From the NCBI GenBank assembly GCA_965200005.1, contig OZ241331.1, forward strand, positions 2,046,001 to 2,110,000: a DNA stretch of 64,000 nt, written 5' to 3'. Position 1 is the first letter of the stretch. Each line of letters starts with the position of its first letter. The stretch is from Aldehydirespirator sp965200005. Its GTDB lineage: Bacteria; Actinomycetota; Acidimicrobiia; Acidimicrobiales; Aldehydirespiratoraceae. The notes below the pieces were generated by a model. That model did no database searches, was not told the origin of the DNA, and saw nothing but the letters and a program-made list of their open reading frames with translations. This document shows positions 24,927 to 33,386 of the stretch, piece by piece. The translations under genes and the position numbers were made by a program.

Positions 24927-27077
24927 GTGCCGGTTCAATCCGGGCTAATCCATCTCAAAGGAACCCGTCTCGACGCTCTAATCGACCTCTCACACGGGGC
25001 TCCGGTAATCACATACTGGGGCGCGCCACTGCGATCTGCCCATAACCACCCATGGCTTGAGGCTGATAGCTCCCAACTCAAAGCAGCACTAGATCGCCCG
25101 GTCGTGCATGCAACAGTGGACACCGTTGCTCCAGTGTCTGTGGTGCCTGAACATGGATCGGGGTTTCACGGACGACCCGGGATTCTTGGTTGCCGTCCCG
25201 ATGGTCAGGGCTGGGCACCCCGCTTCGAACCCGCTGGCCATACCTACTCCGATGACGATCAGAGCCTGCGGGTTGAAGCGCGCGATGAGGTCGCCGGTTT
25301 GTTGCTCACGACGACCATCACGGTTGGGCACACGCTCGATGTGCAGGTGGCGCTCACGAATCTCAGCGATGTTGAGGCGTACCTGTTGCATGGTCTCAGC
25401 ACCACGATCGCTGTTCCCGACTATTGCAGTGAGATGTTGACCTTCACCGGAAGATGGTCACGAGAACTGCATCCACGGCGCGTCACCTGGGGTCGCGGTG
25501 CTCAGTTGCGTGAGAATCGACGGGGGCGGACTTCGCATCAAAACCCACCGCTGTTGTTTGTCGGAACACCAGGATTCGGAGAGTTCAGCGGTGAGATCTG
25601 GGGTGCTCACCTTGCCTGGAGTGGCAACTCGGTGGTGCTCGCCGATCGCCTTGCCGATGGTCGCCGTTACCTGCAACTTGGTGAGTTGCTGCACCCAGGT
25701 GAGGTAGCTCTGGCGCCCGGCGCAACCTACGTTGCCCCCAAGGTTGTGGCTGTGTACAGCGACGCTGGACTCAACGCTGCCACACAGCGCTTTCATCGCC
25801 GCTTGCGTGAACGGCCACAGCATCCGAGAACTGCCCGCCCAGTCGTTTGCAACACCTGGGAGGCGGTTTACTTCGACCACGACTTCACCAAACTGTGCGC
25901 GCTGGCCGATCGGGCTGCACGAGTGGGCGTGGAACGCTTCGTGCTTGATGACGGTTGGTTCGGCTCTCGCCGTGACGACACTTCGGGTTTAGGCGACTGG
26001 GAGGTTTCCCCCGAAGCGCATCCCCATGGGCTCGCTCCGCTAATCGAGCACGTCAAGGGTCTGGGGATGACCTTCGGCATCTGGGTCGAGCCCGAGATGG
26101 TCAATCCCGACAGTGACCTTTACCGGGCACATCCTGAGTGGGCCTTGACGACCGACGGCTACGAGTTAGTCACTGGGCGCAACCAGCTTGTGCTCGACCT
26201 AGCCAATCCTGCGGCGTTCGATCACATCCTCGGTCGACTCGATGCGCTGCTGCGTGACCACGAGATCTCGTTTCTGAAATGGGACATGAACCGTGATCAC
26301 ATCGGCGGCAGCGGAGTCGATGGATCTGCTGGCAGTCACACCCAGGCGCATGCCTTGTACGAACTCATCGACACGTTGCGTGACCGTCATCGCAACATAG
26401 AGATCGAGAGTTGCGCTTCGGGAGGGGGTCGCATCGATCATGAGATCCTGCAGCGATGCGAGCGGGTCTGGACGAGCGACTGCATCGACGCTCTGGAACG
26501 CCAGCGGATACAGCAGGGTGCGTCGATGCTGATTCCGCCCGAGATGGTGGGTTGCCACGTTGGCCCCGAAGTCTCTGCTACGACCGGAAGGCGTCACAGT
26601 CTCTCGTTTCGGGGTCTCACAGCGTTGTTCGGTCACATGGGTGTTGAGTGCAACCTGCTCGAACTAAGTGACTCTGAGCTTGATGCCTTGGCACAGATCA
26701 TCTCGCTGCACAAACGTTTCCGTGGACTGTTGCACGCCGGCGACGTTGTGCGCTTCGACACCGAGGACGCCTATGTGGCACATGGGGTGTATGACGGTGA
26801 CCGTCTCGAAGCGCTGATCAGTTTCTCGGCGGTGGCTACTAGCCCGAGCTTGACCCCGCCCCGCTTGTATGTTCGTGGCCTTACTCCTGATGTGACCTAT
26901 TCGTGTGAGGTCATCGGGCTGCCGGGAGAATCGGCTGGTCCTGCCAAACGTCAGCCCCGGTGGACATCCGTTGGCGTGCGCTTGAAGGGGGAGGAACTCG
27001 AGCGTCTGGGCCTGCAGCCTCCGGCCTTGCATCCTGCTACTGGCGTGCTAATCCACCTGGTCGCAACCGATGCCTAG
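24927..27077 (+). CDS. Alpha-galactosidase, glycoside hydrolase family 36
   Basis: This 716-residue enzyme would release terminal alpha-galactose from oligosaccharides such as melibiose or raffinose. The GH36 catalytic barrel is clear: DDGWFGSRRDD near residue 341, GIWVEPEMVNPDSDLYR near 384, the nucleophile Asp453 in FLKWDMNRD, ESCASGGGRID near 493, and the acid/base Asp517 in VWTSDCIDA. The N-terminal beta-sandwich (1-310) and a C-terminal beta domain are present. No signal peptide is visible, so it acts in the cytoplasm on imported sugar. Its GTG start is four bases after permease 2, and its end overlaps the convergent beta-galactosidase by four bases. Confidence 0.92.
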   Translation: MPVQSGLIHLKGTRLDALIDLSHGAPVITYWGAPLRSAHNHPWLEADSSQLKAALDRPVVHATVDTVAPVSVVPEHGSGFHGRPGILGCRPDGQGWAPRFEPAGHTYSDDDQSLRVEARDEVAGLLLTTTITVGHTLDVQVALTNLSDVEAYLLHGLSTTIAVPDYCSEMLTFTGRWSRELHPRRVTWGRGAQLRENRRGRTSHQNPPLLFVGTPGFGEFSGEIWGAHLAWSGNSVVLADRLADGRRYLQLGELLHPGEVALAPGATYVAPKVVAVYSDAGLNAATQRFHRRLRERPQHPRTARPVVCNTWEAVYFDHDFTKLCALADRAARVGVERFVLDDGWFGSRRDDTSGLGDWEVSPEAHPHGLAPLIEHVKGLGMTFGIWVEPEMVNPDSDLYRAHPEWALTTDGYELVTGRNQLVLDLANPAAFDHILGRLDALLRDHEISFLKWDMNRDHIGGSGVDGSAGSHTQAHALYELIDTLRDRHRNIEIESCASGGGRIDHEILQRCERVWTSDCIDALERQRIQQGASMLIPPEMVGCHVGPEVSATTGRRHSLSFRGLTALFGHMGVECNLLELSDSELDALAQIISLHKRFRGLLHAGDVVRFDTEDAYVAHGVYDGDRLEALISFSAVATSPSLTPPRLYVRGLTPDVTYSCEVIGLPGESAGPAKRQPRWTSVGVRLKGEELERLGLQPPALHPATGVLIHLVATDA

Positions 27078-30000
27078 CAGTTGCTTGCGTCTGCTCTGGT
27101 GAGGCTGACGCGATACGAGATCTCATAGCGGCCAGCGTCAACTCGGTACTGGGGTAGCACCGCCGGCCCGCAGCTCGCTGTGCCGAGCCCCCGGTGCGCA
27201 ACATCGACGCACACCACGAGTCCCGTGCGCTGGGGGAGTTCATGTTGTTCGCTAGCGGCAAAGAGTTCCGCTGCACTGTGGCGAGTCGCCGAGAAGTGAA
27301 GCGCCCTGGGTTCTAGCGCTTCGATTCGGATCGCCTGTTGTTGTTCAGGATCGATGAGCTCAAACCAGCGACAGTCACATCGCAACCCGAACTCCTGGGG
27401 CACGAGGTAGGGGAGTTCGTCGGGCTGCTGGCTCCAGATACCGAGGGTGGCGCTGCGTTTGCGATCCGGGTAGTTCTCATGTGGGCCCCGACCGAACCAG
27501 CGCAAAGCGTTGAAACGCTCCGGCACCTCAAACATGACACCAACTCGTGGCAGATCCTCTAGCGCCTCAGGCACTCGCACCATGTGGCGATACTCGGTGC
27601 CCGAGAAAGTCTGATTAACCTCAACTTGGTGCTCTACGAGTGATTCAGCACGCTGATGGTTTAGACCCTGATCGAACCAACGCCACAGGGCACGACCCCC
27701 GACAGTCCACTGCTCACGCAGGTGTGGCATCAACTTGAACCCGTCGTTGTCTGTAGCGGCACGCCAGAGATTCAGCTGCGGTCCCACAAGATCACCGAGA
27801 GTGGGAGACTCGGGTTGCGCCCCGTTACCTTCTGGGAGGTTGGCTCGCTGGTGTGGCGCGGGCTCTCGTGGAGATGCTCCGTGATCCGCTGACCGTGCCT
27901 CGCGAATGCAAACCTGATCCCATGCAACAAGGTGACCCGCAGGAGCAAACCAGCCGTCGTTCACCGTTTCCCACAAAACTGTGAGATGACACTCTCCCCG
28001 TGGCTGCAACTCACCGGGTTCTACGTCGGAACCGTCAGCATTGCCACAGAAATCGAGCCGGCTGTGGCTCGGCGTGCCGTCGGCGGCGGTCTGCGAATTG
28101 TTAGCTCCGCTTCGCGTACCCAGCAGTTCAGAGACGGTGTTGGGGAGTGGGACTCGTACCGTTGCACCCGCCTTGACCCTCGGGCAGTCCAGCAATCCGG
28201 TCGCTTTCTCTTGTCCATCATGGATCAACTTCCAGCGAGCGTTTATATCATCCAGCCCACGAAACGCTCTGCGATTCTCGACAAGCAGCCCGACTCTGTC
28301 GGACGTCAGGCTGACTGTCACCGGGCGGTAGACCCAGGCGACCTCACGCATCGCCGGATGAGGTTCGAGATCTGCTGACATCAATCCGTCATCAACGAAA
28401 TTGCCATCATTTGGCTCGTCGTCGAAGTGACCGCCACACGCGAGCCGAACCCGGCCATCGGCCAGTCGCTGGCGTAGCGCCTGGTCCTTCCATTCCCACA
28501 GGAAGCCGCCCTGTAGGTCGGGGTTCGCTTCGATCACATCCCAGTATTCAGCAAGCGAGCCGTTGCTATTGCCCATCGCATGGCTGTACTCGCACATGAT
28601 GAGCGGCCGGGTACCCAGGCGCTTCTCGCCGTAGGCCCGGATCGCCTCAATCGGTGGATACATCGGACAGACAATGTCAGTCGCAAGCTTGCCACCCGTC
28701 TCCCAACCGTCAAGGTCGATGGCAGGTTCGTAGTGCAACGGTCGGGTCGGATCAGACGTTCTGATCCATCCCGCTAGAGCGTCGTGAACGGTGCCGTAGC
28801 CGCTTTCGTTGCCAAGGCTCCAGACCACGACACACGCATGGTTGCGGTCACGCTGCACCATGCGTGCGCGTTCAACCATCGCGGAGCGGTACTGTGGGTC
28901 CTCGCAGATGGTTTGCTCGTAGGCGTGCGATTCGATGTTCGCTTCGTCGAACACGTAGAAGCCGAGTTCGTCGCAGAGTTCGTAGAACTCGGATCTGTTC
29001 GGGTAGTGCGAGGTGCGTATGGCGTTGATGTTGTGGCGCCGCATCATCGTGAAGTCGGCCCGGATGTCGTCGAGCGTGACTGCCTTGCCTCTATCGGGGT
29101 GATGGTCGTGACGGTTCACCCCGAAGATGCGGATAGCGCGATCGTTGACCAGCAGTTGACCGTCTCGCACCTCCACCCGCCGCAGTCCCACACGCTGTGC
29201 CTCAACGTGCCTGACGCTGCCCTCATCATCAAGTAACTCCGTAACAAGCGTGTAGAGGTGAGGAGTCTCAGCAGTCCAAGCCCTCGCGTTTTTGACCTCA
29301 AAGACCGCCGACGCGCCAAATCCCGTGGACGCCACCCCGGGCAACAGTTGACAGTGTCTCGGATGACGCGTCGCTGGCTCGACCGGTGACACAACCTGTT
29401 GCGCATCCACGAGTTGATGTTGGTGCAGGTGAGCCTGTGCCAGAGCGGCCCCAACGGGTGCGCGCGACCGTGATTCGGTGAGATCACCTGAGGGTTGGGC
29501 TGCCTCGTGCTCACCTGGGATTGCGCCGGTGGGATGACAGAGCGTGAACCGCACTGACCAGCCGTTTTCGGGTCGGGTACCAAAGTCGACATCGGCTCGC
29601 ACTTGCACCTGCCCGGTTTGGGTTCGAGAGTCGAAGTCGGTTGCAATCGGAAGGTCGGCGATCTGAACCGTCTGGCGTGACTCAAGCCAGACAGAACGAT
29701 GCAGTCCAGCCATCCACCACTGATCCTGATCTTCGATATAGCTGTGCGCGCTGTACCGAATGACGACGATGGCTAATTCGACCTCGTGACACCACGTACC
29801 CTCGTCATCGTGAAGCTGTGGCGTTAGGTCATATTCACTAGGCAGCCTGCTGTCGGTGCCATAACCGACGAAGTCTCCGTTGATATAGACGGCGTGAACG
29901 CTCTCGGCACCGCCCACATGCAACACGACTCGCTGCCCCTGCCAACTACTCGGCAGCGTGACCAATCGTCGATAGACACCGGTCGTGTTGCGCTCGGGAA

Positions 30001-30313
30001 GTCGTGGAGGAGGCCCCTCAAACGGCATCTTGACATTGGTGTAATGAGGCAAGTCAACACACTGCGATCCGTCAGCAAGGTGCAGTTGCTGCATCGTCCA
30101 GTTGCCTGGCACCTCAACACCGGTGGCGTCGGTGCGATCTCCCACCAATGCTTCAATCGGTACCGCATCAGGGCGCTCAAACAGTTCAAGGTTCCATCGA
30201 CCATCAAGCGACAGGCGTTCAAATCCCGACAGCGGCACATGCATCGGCAACCGATTAACCGAAACCACCGCCGGATCCTCCCAAACCCGACCTTCACCAA
30301 CTACCGCCAGCAC
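27074..30313 (-). CDS. lacZ: Beta-galactosidase, glycoside hydrolase family 2
   Basis: This 1079-residue LacZ-type enzyme has a sugar-binding jelly roll (about 15-220), an immunoglobulin-like domain, the catalytic barrel, and the large C-terminal small-chain domain. The acid/base is Glu503 in SLGNESGYG and the nucleophile Glu575 in IMCEYSHAMGN. NRHDHHP and RTSHYPNRSEFYELCDE are as expected. Two variable insertions lie near residues 265-335 and around 760 and are not in the E. coli enzyme as I know it. There is no signal peptide. The GTG at 30313 is a plausible start. It is convergent with the alpha-galactosidase, so the two ends of the island meet here. Confidence 0.92.
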   Translation of the reverse strand: MLAVVGEGRVWEDPAVVSVNRLPMHVPLSGFERLSLDGRWNLELFERPDAVPIEALVGDRTDATGVEVPGNWTMQQLHLADGSQCVDLPHYTNVKMPFEGPPPRLPERNTTGVYRRLVTLPSSWQGQRVVLHVGGAESVHAVYINGDFVGYGTDSRLPSEYDLTPQLHDDEGTWCHEVELAIVVIRYSAHSYIEDQDQWWMAGLHRSVWLESRQTVQIADLPIATDFDSRTQTGQVQVRADVDFGTRPENGWSVRFTLCHPTGAIPGEHEAAQPSGDLTESRSRAPVGAALAQAHLHQHQLVDAQQVVSPVEPATRHPRHCQLLPGVASTGFGASAVFEVKNARAWTAETPHLYTLVTELLDDEGSVRHVEAQRVGLRRVEVRDGQLLVNDRAIRIFGVNRHDHHPDRGKAVTLDDIRADFTMMRRHNINAIRTSHYPNRSEFYELCDELGFYVFDEANIESHAYEQTICEDPQYRSAMVERARMVQRDRNHACVVVWSLGNESGYGTVHDALAGWIRTSDPTRPLHYEPAIDLDGWETGGKLATDIVCPMYPPIEAIRAYGEKRLGTRPLIMCEYSHAMGNSNGSLAEYWDVIEANPDLQGGFLWEWKDQALRQRLADGRVRLACGGHFDDEPNDGNFVDDGLMSADLEPHPAMREVAWVYRPVTVSLTSDRVGLLVENRRAFRGLDDINARWKLIHDGQEKATGLLDCPRVKAGATVRVPLPNTVSELLGTRSGANNSQTAADGTPSHSRLDFCGNADGSDVEPGELQPRGECHLTVLWETVNDGWFAPAGHLVAWDQVCIREARSADHGASPREPAPHQRANLPEGNGAQPESPTLGDLVGPQLNLWRAATDNDGFKLMPHLREQWTVGGRALWRWFDQGLNHQRAESLVEHQVEVNQTFSGTEYRHMVRVPEALEDLPRVGVMFEVPERFNALRWFGRGPHENYPDRKRSATLGIWSQQPDELPYLVPQEFGLRCDCRWFELIDPEQQQAIRIEALEPRALHFSATRHSAAELFAASEQHELPQRTGLVVCVDVAHRGLGTASCGPAVLPQYRVDAGRYEISYRVSLTRADASNC

Positions 30314-30414
30314 TTACCCACCCATCACCAAACCTCCCAAGGCCACCGTTCTACCGGTGCTGCACGTAGTAAACGTCCCCAAGTCCGGACTGCAAGCCAC
30401 AAATGTCCCGTCCC

Positions 30415-30440
30415 GGAGAAACCTCTCCGATCCAATCGGA
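30415..30440. terminator. Tandem small hairpins between small membrane protein and lacZ
   Basis: GGAGA-AACC-TCTCC (30415-30428) overlaps TCCGAT-CCA-ATCGGA (30426-30440), directly beyond the stop of the 47-residue protein. They could alternate or end transcription of the greA operon. No T-rich tract follows, so the terminator role is weakly supported. Confidence 0.35.
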
Positions 30441-30584
30441 TTAGGGCGTGCCGGTGATGGTGGGTTGTGGGGGGTCGTCTCCGGCTGCGTCCCAGACGAA
30501 TAGGGCAGCGGCGGCTGCTAGTAGTAAGGCGCCTGCGACGAGCAGGACACGTGCCCAGCGCAGTGTGCGGGGAGTCTCGGGCAC
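30441..30584 (-). CDS. Small single-pass membrane protein downstream of greA
   Basis: This 47-residue protein (GTG start at 30584) has a short basic N-terminus (PETPRTLRWAR), one hydrophobic helix (VLLVAGALLLAAAAALFVW) and a short polar tail ending PTITGTP. It begins four bases after the greA stop and should be co-transcribed. The longer frame to 30680 overlaps greA and is not needed. Some actinobacteria carry a different small membrane protein at this place, so the position, but not the sequence, may be conserved. Function unknown. Confidence 0.5.
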   Translation of the reverse strand: MPETPRTLRWARVLLVAGALLLAAAAALFVWDAAGDDPPQPTITGTP

Positions 30585-30588
30585 CGGG

Positions 30589-31056
30589 TTATGAGATCTT
30601 GACCACCTTGACGCTGAGCATCCCGGCTGGGGATTCGAACTCGACGGTGTCTCCCTCGCACGCGCCGAGCAGCGCTTCACCCATAGGGGAACCTGGCGAA
30701 ACTACCGTCACGTCTTGACCGCGTTCTTCGATCGTGCCTACCAGCATGTCCTCAGGCTCATCGTCGCCGTCATATAAGACACTGATCACAGAGCCAACGC
30801 TGACGCTGGTACCCGGAAGCCCCTTGTCAATGATCACTGCATCGGTCAAGACGCTGGTGAGCTGGCGGATGCGTGCCTCCATCCGCCCCTGCTCCTCCTT
30901 GGCAGCGTGATAGTCACCATTCTCAGAGAGGTCACCAAGTTCGCGCGCCGCCTCAATCTTCTGGGCGATCTCGATACGTCCTCGGGTTGTTAGGTCAGAG
31001 TGTTCACGTTGGAGCCGATCGTGGGCTTCCTTTGAGAGCTGATGAACGCGAGCCAT
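30589..31056 (-). CDS. greA: Transcription elongation factor GreA
   Basis: GreA enters the secondary channel of RNA polymerase and stimulates cleavage of backtracked RNA. The 155-residue protein has an N-terminal coiled coil with the tip acids in LGDLSENGDYHAAKEEQG (about residues 37-54) and the C-terminal FKBP-like domain (VVSPGSPMGEALLG, then the VKVVKIS end). The ATG at 31056 is six bases after TAGATT (31063-31068, minus strand), so it is probably leaderless. The length is normal. Confidence 0.94.
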   Translation of the reverse strand: MARVHQLSKEAHDRLQREHSDLTTRGRIEIAQKIEAARELGDLSENGDYHAAKEEQGRMEARIRQLTSVLTDAVIIDKGLPGTSVSVGSVISVLYDGDDEPEDMLVGTIEERGQDVTVVSPGSPMGEALLGACEGDTVEFESPAGMLSVKVVKIS

Positions 31057-31158
31057 CTTCTCAATCTAGCTTCATGACCGGCACAGCCTTATCGAAGCTC
31101 CTCCCGCTCTCCACACGACGTTGACGTCTGTAGACAAAACAGCAGCAGAGTGAAGTGT

Positions 31159-31164
31159 TATAGT
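31159..31164 (+). promoter_or_regulatory. -10 element for leuB leader
   Basis: TATAGT lies eight bases before the leader-peptide GTG and fits an actinobacterial -10. No convincing -35 is visible at the normal distance. Transcription from here would begin at or next to the GTG, giving a leaderless leader peptide. Confidence 0.45.
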
Positions 31165-31172
31165 TCGGGCCC

Positions 31173-31244
31173 GTGTCTCGCACTCGTGGTGCCCCTGTTG
31201 CCCGTCGGCGTTGCTCGCCGCTTCCGGGCGTAACGATTACCTAG
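31173..31244 (+). CDS. Candidate leader peptide of leuB-ilvE-cimA attenuator
   Basis: This 23-codon frame starts with GTG and ends TAG at 31242-31244, directly at the foot of a GC hairpin. It encodes MSRTRGAPVARRRCSPLPGV followed by Thr-Ile-Thr. The last codons include Leu, Val, Thr and Ile, which fits sensing of branched-chain or threonine-family amino acids, though the enrichment is modest. The arrangement of leaderless peptide, hairpin, terminator and operon matches ribosome-mediated attenuation known for amino-acid operons in actinobacteria. Its translation is inferred only. Confidence 0.4.
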   Translation: MSRTRGAPVARRRCSPLPGVTIT

Positions 31245-31304
31245 CGCGCGCTCAAGAGGCGCGCGCACCTACCGTCCACTATCTGCGTGGGCGGTTTCTT
31301 GTTT
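31244..31304 (+). terminator. Attenuator hairpins upstream of leuB
   Basis: A first stem is GCGCGCGC at 31244-31251 with GCGCGCGC at 31259-31266. A second stem, ACCGTCCAC (31271-31279) with GTGGGCGGT (31287-31295), has nine pairs including one G-U and runs into TTCTTGTTT, as in an intrinsic terminator. Both lie between the leader peptide stop and leuB, more than 50 bases before the leuB ATG, so the terminator can only serve to control the downstream operon. Confidence 0.6.
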
Positions 31305-31355
31305 GGAGCTAGCTGAGACCAATCCGTCCGACATCAGGGAGAAGCCGAGTCTGAC

Positions 31356-32327
31356 ATGACGCATCGAGTGGGAGTGATAGGGGGAGACGGGATCGGCCCC
31401 GACGTCGTCGCAGAGGGACTCAAGGTCATCGCTGCGGCAGGAGTCGACTTAGATCTCACCCCTTATGACCTAGGTGGTGCCCGTTACCTAAGAGACGGCA
31501 CCGTGCTTGATGCCGACACCATCGACGAGTGGCGACAACTCGATGCCTTATATATGGGTGCGGTTGGCACCCCAGGCGTGCCACCCGGTGTGATTGAGCG
31601 GGGCCTGCTCTTGCGGATGCGCTTCGAACTTGACCTCTACATCAATCTGCGCCCGTTCACAGCCACCGCTCACGATTTCGTCGTAATCCGCGAGAACACC
31701 GAGGGTACCTATGCGGGTGAAGGCGGGTTCCTGCGCCGTCACACCCCACACGAGATCGCGACTCAAGGATCTGTCAACACTCGTCACGGCGTAGAACGTG
31801 CGGTGCGCTATGCATTCGAACTTGCGATGCAGCGGCGCAAACACCTCACTCTGGTACACAAGACAAACGTCTTAACTTTTGCAGGCGACCTCTGGCAGCG
31901 AACCTTTGATGAAGTGTCAGTCGACTATCCCGACGTCGCTACTGCCTACAACCATGTTGACGCCGCGTGCATCTATTTCGTGAACGATCCGGGCCGCTAC
32001 GACGTGGTTGTTACTGACAACCTCTTCGGCGACATCCTTACCGACCTTGGCGGTGCCGTTTCTGGGGGGATCGGCCTTGCGCCAACCGCAAACCTGCACC
32101 CCGGGCGAGTGTCAATGTTTGAGCCGGTACATGGGTCTGCCCCCGACATTGCCGGCACCGGTCAAGCCAACCCAATCGCTGCAGTGCTGTCTGGTGCCAT
32201 GATGTTGGATCATCTCGGTGAGACCGGAGCCGCTCAACGGATCCGTGATGCCTGTAGCGAACCAGAGTCCCTAGTTGGCTCAACAAGCGAGATCGGTGAC
32301 GGCATCGCATCTCGCCTCACCCAATAA
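31356..32327 (+). CDS. leuB: 3-isopropylmalate dehydrogenase
   Basis: LeuB oxidatively decarboxylates 3-isopropylmalate with NAD to the leucine precursor. The 323-residue protein is of the short actinobacterial type. It has GGDGIGPDVVAEG at the start, the substrate arginines in RMRFELDLYINLRP, FVVIRENTEGTYAG near residue 108, HKTNVL near 168, and the metal-binding Asp residues in VVTDNLFGDILTDLGG near 222. GSAPDIAGTGQANP near 258 binds NAD. The ATG at 31356 has a GGGAG site a little far upstream. It heads the leuB-ilvE-cimA operon behind the attenuator. Confidence 0.94.
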   Translation: MTHRVGVIGGDGIGPDVVAEGLKVIAAAGVDLDLTPYDLGGARYLRDGTVLDADTIDEWRQLDALYMGAVGTPGVPPGVIERGLLLRMRFELDLYINLRPFTATAHDFVVIRENTEGTYAGEGGFLRRHTPHEIATQGSVNTRHGVERAVRYAFELAMQRRKHLTLVHKTNVLTFAGDLWQRTFDEVSVDYPDVATAYNHVDAACIYFVNDPGRYDVVVTDNLFGDILTDLGGAVSGGIGLAPTANLHPGRVSMFEPVHGSAPDIAGTGQANPIAAVLSGAMMLDHLGETGAAQRIRDACSEPESLVGSTSEIGDGIASRLTQ

Positions 32328-32402
32328 TCACCCGAGCCCGCCCAATTCGAGAGCCCTAAACAACTCAGAAGACGAACCCAACCCGGAAGGCAACAAGCCA
32401 CC

Positions 32403-33323
32403 ATGCCCATCACGCCAACCCGCAACATCTGGATGAACGGCGAACTCGTTCCGTGGGAAGACGCCAAGATTCACGTGCTGTCTCACTCGCTGCACTACGG
32501 AACGGGTGTGTTTGAGGGCATCCGTGCCTACGCAACCGACGACGGCCCGTGTGTCTTCCGGCTAACCGATCACATTCAGCGTCTGTACAACTCGGCACGG
32601 ATCCTCAACATGCCAATGCCGTACTCGGTCAACGAGATCGTTGAAGCATGCAAACTCGTGGTGCGAGACAGCGGCCTGCCCGAGTGCTACATACGCCCAA
32701 TTGCCTACTACGGCTATGGCGAGATCGGCCTGGCTACCAATGGCTGTGTTACTGATATCGCGATTGCGGTGTGGCCCTGGGGTGCCTATCTTGGCGAAGA
32801 CGCTCTCACCAAAGGGGTGCGTTTGAAAGTCTCGTCGTGGATGCGCCACGACCACAACATCATGCCTCCAGCGTCAAAGACCACAGGCAATTACGCCAAC
32901 TCAACTCTGGCAAAGATGGAGGCTCTCAGGGCCGGCTATGACGAGGCAATCATGCTTAATCCTGCTGGTCTTGTCTCTGAGTGCAGCGGGGAGAACATCT
33001 TTGCTGGCACTCCTGACGTGCTAGTTACACCGCCGCTGTCATCAGGTGCTCTTCCCGGGATTACCCAGAACTCTGTGATCACGATTGGTCGTGACATCGG
33101 CATTGACGTCGTTGTCGCTGACCTTGCCCGCAGCGACCTTTACATCGCCGAAGAGGTCTTTGTGTGTGGCACTGCGGCTGAGGTGAGTGCTGTTAACTCG
33201 GTGGACGACCGCACCTACAACTGTCCAGGCCCTCGCACCCTTGCTATCGCTGAGGCTTATGCCGATGCAGTGCGGGGTCGCACCGACCGTTACAAGAATT
33301 GGAACGAATACGTCTATGAGTAG
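32403..33323 (+). CDS. ilvE: Branched-chain amino acid aminotransferase
   Basis: This 306-residue class IV PLP enzyme makes leucine, isoleucine and valine from their keto acids. HVLSHSLHYGTGVFEGIRAY is at residues 26-45, the PLP lysine is in ASKTTGNYANS near residue 160, and EAIMLNPAGLVSECSGENIF and ALPGITQNSVI are typical of the IlvE group rather than D-amino acid or lyase members. The length is normal. It lies 75 bases after leuB and 63 bases before cimA, in one operon. Confidence 0.94.
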   Translation: MPITPTRNIWMNGELVPWEDAKIHVLSHSLHYGTGVFEGIRAYATDDGPCVFRLTDHIQRLYNSARILNMPMPYSVNEIVEACKLVVRDSGLPECYIRPIAYYGYGEIGLATNGCVTDIAIAVWPWGAYLGEDALTKGVRLKVSSWMRHDHNIMPPASKTTGNYANSTLAKMEALRAGYDEAIMLNPAGLVSECSGENIFAGTPDVLVTPPLSSGALPGITQNSVITIGRDIGIDVVVADLARSDLYIAEEVFVCGTAAEVSAVNSVDDRTYNCPGPRTLAIAEAYADAVRGRTDRYKNWNEYVYE

Positions 33324-33386
33324 TCGCTCCGCTTCACAACGGCACTTCGCCTCGCACCCCGCAGTAGCGCCAGGGAACTGACGCCA

